Assembly: GCA_030636965.1 (NCBI GenBank)
Contig: DAOVVW010000065.1
Location: 1-6,077 of the forward strand
Reading direction: 5' to 3'
Length of the DNA: 6,077 bases
Source of the DNA: Pseudomonadota bacterium
GTDB lineage: Bacteria; BMS3Abin14
The notes under the pieces are model-generated. The model was not told the DNA's origin, ran no database searches, and worked only from the letters and a program-made list of their open reading frames with translations. Positions 1 through 5,313 of the stretch are shown one piece after another; the first letter of the stretch is position 1, and every line of letters starts with the position of its first letter. The translations under genes and the position numbers were made by a program.

Positions 1-219
1 ACTCAGGGATTTTGCCTCAGATCTATTCTGTCTGTAGATCTTCTCAAGCTTTACTTTTTCCTTTTTGAGTAGATTCTGAGCACTCGTGTAATCTCCAGCT
101 TTCTGTAGTTCGGCAGCTTCCTGTATGGCGTCCGCCATAAGGGATGTCGAATCCGTTGACCCTGACACAACAAGAACTATTGCAGTTCCCAATATTACAG
201 TTTTAAGCTTCCTATTCAT
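1..219 (-). CDS. Exported helical (TPR-like) protein, N-terminal part only
   Basis: The first 73 codons of a minus-strand gene run off the left edge of the window. The start ATG at 219 is preceded by a strong GGAGGA site (224-229) with 4 bases of spacing. Residues 1-6 are basic (MNRKLK) and residues 7-20 are hydrophobic, which is a Sec signal peptide. Cleavage is most likely in the small-residue stretch before or at ADA (29-31), and no lipobox cysteine is present. After it, residues 31-70 are charged and helical. The pattern A-x-x-L-x-x-A-G-D-Y-x-x-A-x-x-L-L (from about residue 35) fits one TPR-like helix pair, followed by a Lys/Glu-rich coiled-coil-like stretch. It lies 56 bases downstream of the 166-residue gene with no terminator between them, so it is probably the last visible gene of the carbonic anhydrase operon. 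A periplasmic scaffold or binding protein is an inference. The family cannot be named from this fragment. Confidence 0.75.
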   Translation of the reverse strand, partial: MNRKLKTVILGTAIVLVVSGSTDSTSLMADAIQEAAELQKAGDYTSAQNLLKKEKVKLEKIYRQNRSEAKSLS

Positions 220-275
220 CGAATCCTCCGTGATATTTTCAGGGTACCTGTGCAAAAAACTCTCGCTGCAGATTA

Positions 276-776
276 TCAGGACCCCGTCCCTTCCTGCTCC
301 TTCTCCTCCTTTGTCTGTCGAACCATATCAAGCTTCCAGAGATTTACTACAAACCCGGCACTGTACAATCCTCCGGTCACTGTATATCTGTTTTCGCCCA
401 GTTTCAGAAACACTTCTGAACCTGTAACTGTTTCGTCCCCTGAGCTGTAGAAGCTTATGATCCTGTCGTCAAATACTATTACCTGACCACGCAGATCGCC
501 CATCTCCTCGTTCACCTGAAAAAACGATAGTATTTCAGGATTATCTGTTAGTGACAGTTCGTACCGGGAACTGAAGGTGACAGGTTCGGTCGAGGATACT
601 ACTGACATGGTACCTTCGTTGATTATCTTTCCCTTCCGGTGGCTGATCACAGCCTTTCCTTCTATGGGAACGCGGATCAGCTGCTCACCGTACATCCCAT
701 GGCCCAGAACCACCCACTCGCCGGGTTCTCCCAGGAAAGGATGTTCTGTACCAAAAAGTTTTTTCAGATTTGCCAC
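276..776 (-). CDS. Hypothetical soluble beta-rich protein, 166 aa
   Basis: The start codon is GTG at 776, with a purine-rich AGAGGGGGGAGA directly upstream, and the stop is TGA at 276. I do not recognise the family. There is no signal peptide and no membrane segment, so the product is probably cytoplasmic. Residues 20-145 alternate hydrophobic and polar residues with many Gly and Thr turns (for example around VVLGHGMYGEQLIRVPIEGK and the GQVIVFDDRIISFY stretch), suggesting a small beta-barrel or sandwich. The last 17 residues are highly charged (KEEKEQEGTGS end) and probably disordered. It starts only 18 bases after the stop of the two-TM gene, so the two are almost certainly co-transcribed with the carbonic anhydrase. 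No catalytic motif, metal-binding cluster or nucleotide-binding loop is visible. The reading frame is continuous, has a ribosome site and fits tightly between neighbours, so it is very likely a real gene despite the missing function. Confidence 0.8.
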   Translation of the reverse strand: MANLKKLFGTEHPFLGEPGEWVVLGHGMYGEQLIRVPIEGKAVISHRKGKIINEGTMSVVSSTEPVTFSSRYELSLTDNPEILSFFQVNEEMGDLRGQVIVFDDRIISFYSSGDETVTGSEVFLKLGENRYTVTGGLYSAGFVVNLWKLDMVRQTKEEKEQEGTGS

Positions 777-794
777 TCTCCCCCCTCTTTCTTT

Positions 795-1031
795 TTATTC
801 CTGATCTTTCTCTTCGGCTGCCTGCTCGGCAGCCATGCGGTCAATGATACCACCCATATAAACCACTACGCCGCCGCACACTATGGCAACCATGCCCAGG
901 GAAAGGGATGTCCAGAACGGAATATGCTTATTCACCTCACCTCCCCATAAAGTAATGAATCCATAAACAGACAAGCCAATAAATATAGAAGCAGCCAAGT
1001 GCTGTATGAACTGATAGATCGACCTCTTCAT
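795..1031 (-). CDS. Small membrane protein with two TM helices, 78 aa
   Basis: ATG at 1031 is preceded by GGAGAG with about 8 bases of spacing, and the stop is TAA at 795. Two hydrophobic segments are clear: about residues 11-29 (after the basic MKRSIYQFIQH start) and about 39-61 (rich in Gly and Val). They are joined by a short polar loop, WGGEVNKHIPFW. The C-terminal tail from residue 64 is Ala/Glu/Lys rich and charged. The single basic N-terminus and the charged C-terminus suggest both ends lie in the cytoplasm, with the loop outside. Size and layout recall small accessory subunits such as AtpZ/AtpI-type proteins, but I see no diagnostic motif and do not assign it. It sits 24 bases downstream of the carbonic anhydrase stop and 18 bases upstream of the next gene. 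A link to bicarbonate or CO2 handling at the membrane is only a guess from position. Confidence 0.8.
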   Translation of the reverse strand: MKRSIYQFIQHLAASIFIGLSVYGFITLWGGEVNKHIPFWTSLSLGMVAIVCGGVVVYMGGIIDRMAAEQAAEEKDQE

Positions 1032-1055
1032 AAAATACTCTCCGGTTCAGGACCT

Positions 1056-1634
1056 TCAGACGGTATTGACCTCACCTGATCTGAGCGAATAGACGGCACC
1101 GGCGATCATCAGATCACCGGCTTCGACTTTTTTTCTGATGGAATCTGAAATATCCTGTAGCTGATGCTGTGTATACCGGATATTTTCCGTAACAGCCGCT
1201 TCCATGATCTCGCGGGATATATCAGGTCCAGTATCTATGTCTATCAGGGATGGTTTTATACGCTCAACCAGCCCCTTTATTGAACCATGCACTTCCCCAC
1301 CAGCCAGGGCTGCCTTGACAGCGCCACATGACTCATGACCCAGTACCAGTATCAAAGAAACGTTAAGATGATCTACGGCATATTCCAGGCTTCCCAGGAC
1401 CGACGTCCCCACCACATGCCCGGCGACTCTCACTATGAAAATCTCCCCCAGACCTGCATCGAACACATGCTCAGGCGGCACTCTTGAATCGGAACAACAA
1501 AGAATTGCCGCCATAGGGCTCTGAGAGTCCACGAGATTTTCCCTGTCTGTTTGTCCCGTTGACCTGGGCCCTCCACCCTCAAGGTACCGCCTGTTGCCTT
1601 CCAGCAACTTTTCAAGAGCCTCTCTTCCCGTCAC
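1056..1634 (-). CDS. Beta-class carbonic anhydrase
   Basis: This zinc enzyme interconverts CO2 and bicarbonate in the cytoplasm. The start is GTG at 1634, with GGAGA seven bases upstream, giving 192 residues, within the usual size of bacterial beta-class enzymes. The diagnostic motif C-S-D-S-R lies at residues 47-51 and H-E-S-C-G at 100-104. The predicted zinc ligands are therefore Cys47, His100 and Cys103, and the Asp49-Arg51 dyad of the active site is intact. The family block F-x-V-R-x-A-G-N appears here as FIVRVAGH (66-73), so the usual Asn is His73. The C-terminal block IAGAVYSLRSGEV is typical of the family's last strand. The N-terminus begins directly with the helix EALEKLLEGNRRYL, with no signal peptide, so a cytoplasmic location is expected. 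It is the first gene of a four-gene leftward run with gaps of 24, 18 and 56 bases. Several paralogous subgroups exist, so I leave the symbol blank. Confidence 0.96.
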   Translation of the reverse strand: MTGREALEKLLEGNRRYLEGGGPRSTGQTDRENLVDSQSPMAAILCCSDSRVPPEHVFDAGLGEIFIVRVAGHVVGTSVLGSLEYAVDHLNVSLILVLGHESCGAVKAALAGGEVHGSIKGLVERIKPSLIDIDTGPDISREIMEAAVTENIRYTQHQLQDISDSIRKKVEAGDLMIAGAVYSLRSGEVNTV

Positions 1635-1685
1635 GACAAGTTCTCCAGTTTGATCACATAAGTTGAAATAAAAGCCCGATAGCAG

Positions 1686-1838
1686 CTAAAAAACAGCTGG
1701 ACTAACAAACCCGGCTGCAAACCAGACTATGAACAGAGACATATAAAACAGCAAGTTTTCCCGGTAGTCAAGGTTGGATATAGGGTTTTTGAGATAGAAC
1801 CCTGGAAATTGGAAATTAGATATTATATTCAGTTTCAC
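1686..1838 (-). other. Possible tiny ORF or gene remnant encoding a TM-like peptide
   Basis: An open frame from GTG at 1838 to TAG at 1686 would give 50 residues. Its second half reads as a plausible protein: a polar NLDYREN stretch, then a strongly hydrophobic segment, LLFYMSLFIVWFAAGFV, ending SPAVF. The first part overlaps the GGAAATT tandem repeat and is probably not protein-derived. No convincing ribosome site precedes the GTG or the internal ATG. It may be the tail of a degraded gene, a small membrane peptide, or chance. The region also contains a promoter-like sequence for the carbonic anhydrase operon, which competes with a coding reading. Confidence 0.2.
1743..1771 (-). promoter_or_regulatory. 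Candidate sigma70-type promoter for the carbonic anhydrase operon
   Basis: On the minus strand TTGACT (1766-1771) is followed, after a 17-base spacer, by TTTTAT (1743-1748). These match the -35 consensus at five of six positions and the -10 at four of six. Transcription would begin near 1736 and leave a leader of about 100 bases before the GTG at 1634. No operator-like palindrome of a known regulator stands out. The call rests on consensus match and position only. Confidence 0.35.
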
Positions 1839-1866
1839 ATTCAACGTTCAACGTTCAACGTTGAAC
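1804..1866. repeat. Short tandem repeats: GGAAATT x2 and TTCAACG x3
   Basis: GGAAATT occurs twice in tandem (1804-1810, 1811-1817). TTCAACG occurs three times in perfect tandem (1840-1846, 1847-1853, 1854-1860). The third copy is followed directly by TTGAAC, forming the 12-base palindrome TTCAACGTTGAA. The array abuts and slightly enters the stop codon of the propeller lipoprotein gene. Word repeats of this style are, from memory, frequent in intergenic DNA of some Desulfobacterota. Confidence 0.75.
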
Positions 1867-3110
1867 TATCTTAAATTAACCGCCCCTTTAGTAGTACCAA
1901 GCCACATTCCTCCCTCACTTGTAGTAAAGGAAAGGACAGTTGGCAGGCCAGGTACTTCGGCTGTCTTGCCATACAATTCGAAATACGGCTTGGCCCTTTG
2001 TTCTATATATTCCTCAATATTAGTATAGCGTCTCAGCTCCGTTCTTGACTCATATGCGTACTCTTCAGTGCCTGATGACCTGCTTGGACCTAAATCGATT
2101 ACGGGGTCGGGATCAAGCGTCAGATCAGCCCTGAAATTCACCCACAAGCCTTCATCGTCGTCCCATGCAAGGTCGGTAACTTTGGATGAGTTGTAACCAA
2201 CACGGTACCATGCATAATCGAAGGGACGGGTATCTCTGACACCGAACATCGTCGATCTGTACGGATGGATTCCCCTCCACCCGGGGTAGGGTTCACCCTT
2301 TGCAACACCCCTCAAGCCACCCCAGAACAGCCCCTTGGATGTCCCTGCCCAGATGGCTGATGGCCTGAAAAGCAGTGACGTTATTTCGAGACTCTCCCCC
2401 AGTCTGACAGTGGAGAAGGCACCATTCTCGATCACAGCAATCCGCGAGTTTTTGCTTCCCAGGACCACTCTCTCAATTCCTGTGGCGACAGCCGTCACAG
2501 GCGGTGTAAATCCCTTCTTGTCATCCCCACCCTGGCCCAGGCGAGCCCTGGACGTAACATAAACGGTACCTTTCCTTGGTAATCTGGCCTTGGTGAGTTC
2601 AGTCAGCCATCTGGTTCGAGGTGTGTATACCTCCCATGACCCGCCCTTTCTGATGGACAGACCTTTACTGGTCCCAACCCAGACGTTATCACCTTCAAGA
2701 CCCTCTCCCTCGTCTTCCACTGCTATGGAGTAAACATGATCGTCAGACAGGAACCCTTCCGATTTATTAATGTTTTTCACTAAATCTCCTGTCAGAATCA
2801 GAAGCCCTTCTTTCTTTGTACCGATAAATAACTCATCACCTGATATCGCGACTGCCGTGACCCTCCTTGCCGTCTCCCTGTCAAACACCTGAATCCTTTC
2901 CCAGGATTCATCTCCGTTCCTGCGGTAAAATCCGTCACGGGTAACCACAACGATATTTATACCATCCGCTGCAATTGCCAGTACATTCCCCCTGGGTGCG
3001 CTCAGGTCATCAGGAATTATCAGGAATGTATTTGGTATCTTCGAGGCGCATCCTGCTGATGCAATTACTGCTGACAGAAGCAGAATGATAAAAAAGCGAT
3101 TATTCGTCAT
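1866..3110 (-). CDS. Lipoprotein with seven-bladed Reg_prop-type beta-propeller
   Basis: The ATG at 3110 is chosen because it has GGAG six bases upstream (3117-3120) and directly starts a lipoprotein signal. Residues 1-5 are polar/basic, 6-17 hydrophobic, and the lipobox SAGC puts the lipidated cysteine at 21. An in-frame ATG at 3155 would add 15 residues that spoil the signal. The protein is 414 residues and is expected to be anchored in a membrane facing the periplasm. The mature part shows repeated blades of the form V-x-x-[IL] then [WF]-h-G-T-x-x-G. The seven units lie near residues 43-73, 84-106, 126-162, 205-232, 243-263, 311-330 and 392-414, with the clearest ones being VWVGTSKGL, IWAGTSKGLFW and MWLGTTKGA. 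This matches the Reg_prop propeller repeats found in sensor domains. Long inserts lie between blades 5 and 6 and blades 6 and 7. No kinase or enzymatic domain is attached, so the ligand is unknown. It is transcribed alone, divergently from the histidine kinase. Confidence 0.88.
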   Translation of the reverse strand: MTNNRFFIILLLSAVIASAGCASKIPNTFLIIPDDLSAPRGNVLAIAADGINIVVVTRDGFYRRNGDESWERIQVFDRETARRVTAVAISGDELFIGTKKEGLLILTGDLVKNINKSEGFLSDDHVYSIAVEDEGEGLEGDNVWVGTSKGLSIRKGGSWEVYTPRTRWLTELTKARLPRKGTVYVTSRARLGQGGDDKKGFTPPVTAVATGIERVVLGSKNSRIAVIENGAFSTVRLGESLEITSLLFRPSAIWAGTSKGLFWGGLRGVAKGEPYPGWRGIHPYRSTMFGVRDTRPFDYAWYRVGYNSSKVTDLAWDDDEGLWVNFRADLTLDPDPVIDLGPSRSSGTEEYAYESRTELRRYTNIEEYIEQRAKPYFELYGKTAEVPGLPTVLSFTTSEGGMWLGTTKGAVNLR

Positions 3111-3197
3111 ATTAATCTCCGGAAACCCTCTACACCAGTCCATGAAGACCGTCATAGTGCTTCTGAATCCTTAATTTACAAACTATCATTCTGCAAA

Positions 3198-3227
3198 ACA
3201 TTAGTCCAGTAACCAGCCTAATATCAA
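3198..3227 (-). promoter_or_regulatory. Weak candidate promoter for the propeller lipoprotein gene
   Basis: On the minus strand TTGATA (3222-3227) is followed after 18 bases by TAATGT (3198-3203). The -35 is good, but the -10 matches only three of six positions. It lies just outside the structured repeat copy that ends at 3239 and would give a leader of about 80 bases. This is a consensus match only. Confidence 0.28.
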
Positions 3228-3238
3228 TCGTCGAAGCT

Positions 3239-3384
3239 TTAGGGACTCCTAAGAAGTCATTAACGCGCCCATTGGGGGCGCCCAAATCAATGACTTGCAC
3301 AGCAAGTTGCTGAGTTGTGAGGAAAGGGAAAATGACACTTTTCACTTTCCGAGGAGTAAAAAGCCATGAATGGACTTTTTACGA
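3239..3384 (-). repeat. Structured inverted repeat, copy 1 (multi-hairpin element)
   Basis: Read on the minus strand from 3384 to 3239, this 146-base stretch aligns with 5930-6076 on the plus strand with about 18 mismatches and one 1-base gap (about 87% identity by hand). The first 47 bases are identical. It contains a chain of hairpins: GTAAAAAG/CTTTTTAC arms around CCAT-TC-ATGG; 12-base arms at 3321-3332 and 3339-3350 with one mismatch; an ACTTGC/GCAAGT hairpin; a GCGCCC/GGGCGC hairpin (3265-3270 with 3276-3281); and a final GACTTC/GGAGTC hairpin with one G-T pair. It fills much of the 406-base gene-free gap 3111-3516 between the divergent lipoprotein and kinase genes. An open frame through it on the minus strand (3130-3345) is not conserved, because copy 2 has a stop at the matching place. 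Confidence 0.88.
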
Positions 3385-3516
3385 TACTAACAATTTATAA
3401 GCTGAGTTCCCTAAGAGGTGATTTAAACGAGCTTTTAAGGTATATTTCATTTTCTCTGCACTGATTAATATTAAACTTTTTCTGTTCATGGCCGGTAAGG
3501 GGACTTTCCAGCACCT
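3385..3516 (+). promoter_or_regulatory. AT-rich leader of the histidine kinase gene, promoter not resolved
   Basis: This 132-base stretch lies between the repeat and the kinase ATG and is strongly AT-rich (GATTTAAACG, GATTAATATTAAAC). A possible -10 element TAATAT sits at 3466-3471, but no good -35 stands 16-18 bases upstream of it. Near its left side GAGTTCCCTAAGAG (3404-3417) mirrors CTTTAGGGACTC at 3237-3248, see findings. The promoter presumably lies here, but its exact position cannot be supported. Confidence 0.3.
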
Positions 3517-5136
3517 ATGAAATCCACTGAAATCTCAGGTTTTTTCCTTGATTTTGCCTCGCTTGAGAAAGCCGCAACTTCCATGTATGTGGTCAATCCT
3601 GAGGGGAAGATACTTTTCCTAAACGGTGTAATGAGGAACCTGTTCGGATACTGCAGGGAGGAATACCTGGGAAAAATGATCGCAATGCTGGGCAAGGACC
3701 CGGAGAAAGCAGGGAAGGTAATAATCGAAGGCTTGAACACGGAGGGTGGAAGCTGGCAGGGCGAAATTATGTCCAGGGCGAAGGACGGCAGGGAGTTTCC
3801 CTGCCTGGTCACAGCTACGAGATTCATCGACGCCATGGGGAATCATACCGTAACCCTGGGACAGGTAAGAGACCTTGCAGACCAGAGAAAGACTGAGTCA
3901 GACCTTAAGCTTAAGACTGACAGACTCTCATCCCTGGTCCATCTGGCCTCCAGGATCGCACATGCAGGAGACCCTCTCACCCTGTCCGAAAAAGCCCTGG
4001 AGGAGATATCGGGTATTTTGAATGTAGCCATGGGGATCATTTTCATTATCCAACCAGCCACGGGTAATCTGCTCTCATACACAAGTGTCGGTGTCCCGGA
4101 TGATGATCTGGCTCGCCTTGAGGATGTTGATCTCGGAAGCAGAATCGCTGCCTCTGTTGTGAAGGCAAAGAAGACGATCTTTGTCCCTGACATGTCGAAA
4201 GACAACCGCGTAATAATAAAGAGCGAAGAAACCCAGTCCCTGGCGGTTGTCCCCCTTGCAAGCCAGGATCGTATTGTCGGCATTATGGGCCTCGCTTCAA
4301 AAACTCCCTATACCTTCACTGATGAAGATATCCATTTCATGGAAACGGTGGGGACTCATCTGGGAGCCTATCTTGAAAACGCCAGACTGTTCGAAGAACT
4401 GGACCAGAGAAATCTGTCTCTCAAGGAAAGAAATCTTGACCTGGAAGAGCTGCTCTCCATCATCTCTCACGACCTTCGGAGTCCCCTTGCGACTATCGGG
4501 GGCTATGCATCTCTCCTCACCAGAAAAGGCTCCGACGCACCTGTCGAGGAGAGGATCAATTACGCAAAAATCATTCTCAGGAAGACAAATGAGACATCGA
4601 GGAGGTTCGATGACCTTCTGAATTTTTTCCGGATTACCATGACTGAGGACCATGATGGCCCTGAGCCTATCGACGTCCTCGAAGTTATCAGGGATTCCAT
4701 AGAGGAGGTAATTCCGCATGAAGTAAAGGAAAACATAAAGTTTACTCTGCCGGAGAATATTCCTTCCCTTATAGGGAACGAGAGTCACCTGGCCCACATC
4801 TTTATTAACATCATCTCTAATTCACATAAATTCATGGGTATTCAAGAAGATCCCGCTATCCATATTCATTATTCGTCGGGCAATGAAGGCGGTAATGAGG
4901 CACATAGTTTCACAGTAACCGATAACGGTATGGGTATTGCCGATGGCTTCCATGAAAATCTGCTGAGGCCATTCTTCAGGGGGCCCGGAAGTCAGGACAT
5001 CGAGGGTGTCGGCATGGGGCTTTCAATTGTCGACAGGATCATCAAAAAAAATATGGGTAATCTGGAGATCGAGAGCAAGGAGGGACACGGGACAACGGTT
5101 TCATTCACACTTCCGTGGCCCCGGTATTCTGAATAA
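3517..5136 (+). CDS. Soluble PAS-GAF sensor histidine kinase (orphan)
   Basis: The 539-residue protein has no signal peptide or membrane helix, so it is cytoplasmic. Domains in order: PAS at about 14-122 (MYVVNPEGKILFLN and a Y-L-G-K turn, ending in VRDLADQRKTE), a short coiled linker (123-140), GAF at about 141-288, a coiled coil at about 289-312, HisKA, then HATPase_c to the end. The H-box is SHDLRSP with the phospho-accepting His318. The N-box has Asn431 and Asn435 (NIISNSHKF), the G1 box DNGMG is at 469-473, the F-box region FFRGP at 486-490, the G2 box GVGMGL at 497-502 and G3 GHGT at 523-526. All residues needed for ATP binding and autophosphorylation are therefore present. An in-frame TAA at 3496 fixes ATG 3517 as the first ATG; the only purine-rich site, AAGGGG, is an unusually distant 14 bases upstream. 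No response regulator is in the window, so partner and signal are unknown. Nothing in the PAS domain identifies a cofactor. Confidence 0.95.
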   Translation: MKSTEISGFFLDFASLEKAATSMYVVNPEGKILFLNGVMRNLFGYCREEYLGKMIAMLGKDPEKAGKVIIEGLNTEGGSWQGEIMSRAKDGREFPCLVTATRFIDAMGNHTVTLGQVRDLADQRKTESDLKLKTDRLSSLVHLASRIAHAGDPLTLSEKALEEISGILNVAMGIIFIIQPATGNLLSYTSVGVPDDDLARLEDVDLGSRIAASVVKAKKTIFVPDMSKDNRVIIKSEETQSLAVVPLASQDRIVGIMGLASKTPYTFTDEDIHFMETVGTHLGAYLENARLFEELDQRNLSLKERNLDLEELLSIISHDLRSPLATIGGYASLLTRKGSDAPVEERINYAKIILRKTNETSRRFDDLLNFFRITMTEDHDGPEPIDVLEVIRDSIEEVIPHEVKENIKFTLPENIPSLIGNESHLAHIFINIISNSHKFMGIQEDPAIHIHYSSGNEGGNEAHSFTVTDNGMGIADGFHENLLRPFFRGPGSQDIEGVGMGLSIVDRIIKKNMGNLEIESKEGHGTTVSFTLPWPRYSE

Positions 5137-5140
5137 AGCT

Positions 5141-5231
5141 AGTTGATGGTGGTTAGTTGATAGTTGTTAGTCAAGACCCTTTATCATAATGATTCACTTA
5201 CTAACAACTAATAACCAACAACTTGCAACTA
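5141..5231. repeat. AGTTG-type tandem repeat forming a long imperfect hairpin
   Basis: Two 14-base direct repeats, AGTTGATGGTGGTT (5141-5154) and AGTTGATAGTTGTT (5155-5168), differ at two positions. The ten bases 5161-5170 (TAGTTGTTAG) are perfectly complementary to 5201-5210, and the flanking sequence continues as an imperfect stem to about 5231, with a 30-base loop. It starts four bases after the kinase stop. It could cap or end the kinase transcript, but no T-run follows the stem, so it is not a standard intrinsic terminator. Confidence 0.7.
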
Positions 5232-5240
5232 TCACTTACA

Positions 5241-5269
5241 TTGACACCACGATTCCCTGATGCTAGCCT
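5241..5269 (+). promoter_or_regulatory. Sigma70-type promoter with extended -10 for the H1-like gene
   Basis: A perfect -35 TTGACA (5241-5246) is followed by a 17-base spacer and TAGCCT (5264-5269). The -10 matches only at three positions, but the spacer ends in TGC, which is an extended -10 TGn. Transcription would start near 5276, giving a leader of about 38 bases that carries GGAGGA before the ATG at 5314. This suggests the H1-like gene is transcribed independently of the kinase. Confidence 0.55.
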
Positions 5270-5313
5270 GCTTGCTTCAAATTAAACCATCCGAATATAG
5301 ACGGAGGATCTGA

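Noticed and set aside
125..950. Plus-strand open frames at 125-427, 250-450, 577-804 and 639-950
   Set aside because: They are antisense shadows of the minus-strand genes, with unlikely compositions and no ribosome sites, while the minus frames have signals, membrane segments and tight spacing.
1683..1699. CAGCT-AAAAAAC-AGCTG hairpin as an intrinsic terminator
   Set aside because: The stem is only five bases and no adequate T-run follows on either strand.
3111..3155. Longer start for the propeller lipoprotein at 3155
   Set aside because: It adds 15 residues, including Trp, Cys and acidic residues, before the signal peptide and has no ribosome site, whereas ATG 3110 has GGAG at six bases and a proper lipoprotein signal.
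3190..3212. Sigma54-like promoter (TGG...TTGCA) ahead of the lipoprotein gene
   Set aside because: The distance between the GG and GC elements is 11 bases rather than 10, and the -24 side is poor.
3130..3345. A 71-codon minus-strand open frame upstream of the lipoprotein gene
   Set aside because: Most of it lies in repeat copy 1. In copy 2 the matching frame has a stop soon after the LTNQ-like position, and no ribosome site precedes it. It overlaps the start region of the real gene.
3486..4797. Minus-strand and +1 frames inside the kinase gene (for example 3843-4283, 4247-4621, 4297-4797)
   Set aside because: They overlap the well-supported PAS-GAF-HisKA-HATPase reading and show no domain logic.
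1866..5136. Propeller lipoprotein as the direct sensor of the divergent histidine kinase
   Set aside because: The kinase has no membrane segment or extracytoplasmic domain, and the lipoprotein is predicted outside the cytoplasm, so direct contact is not supported.
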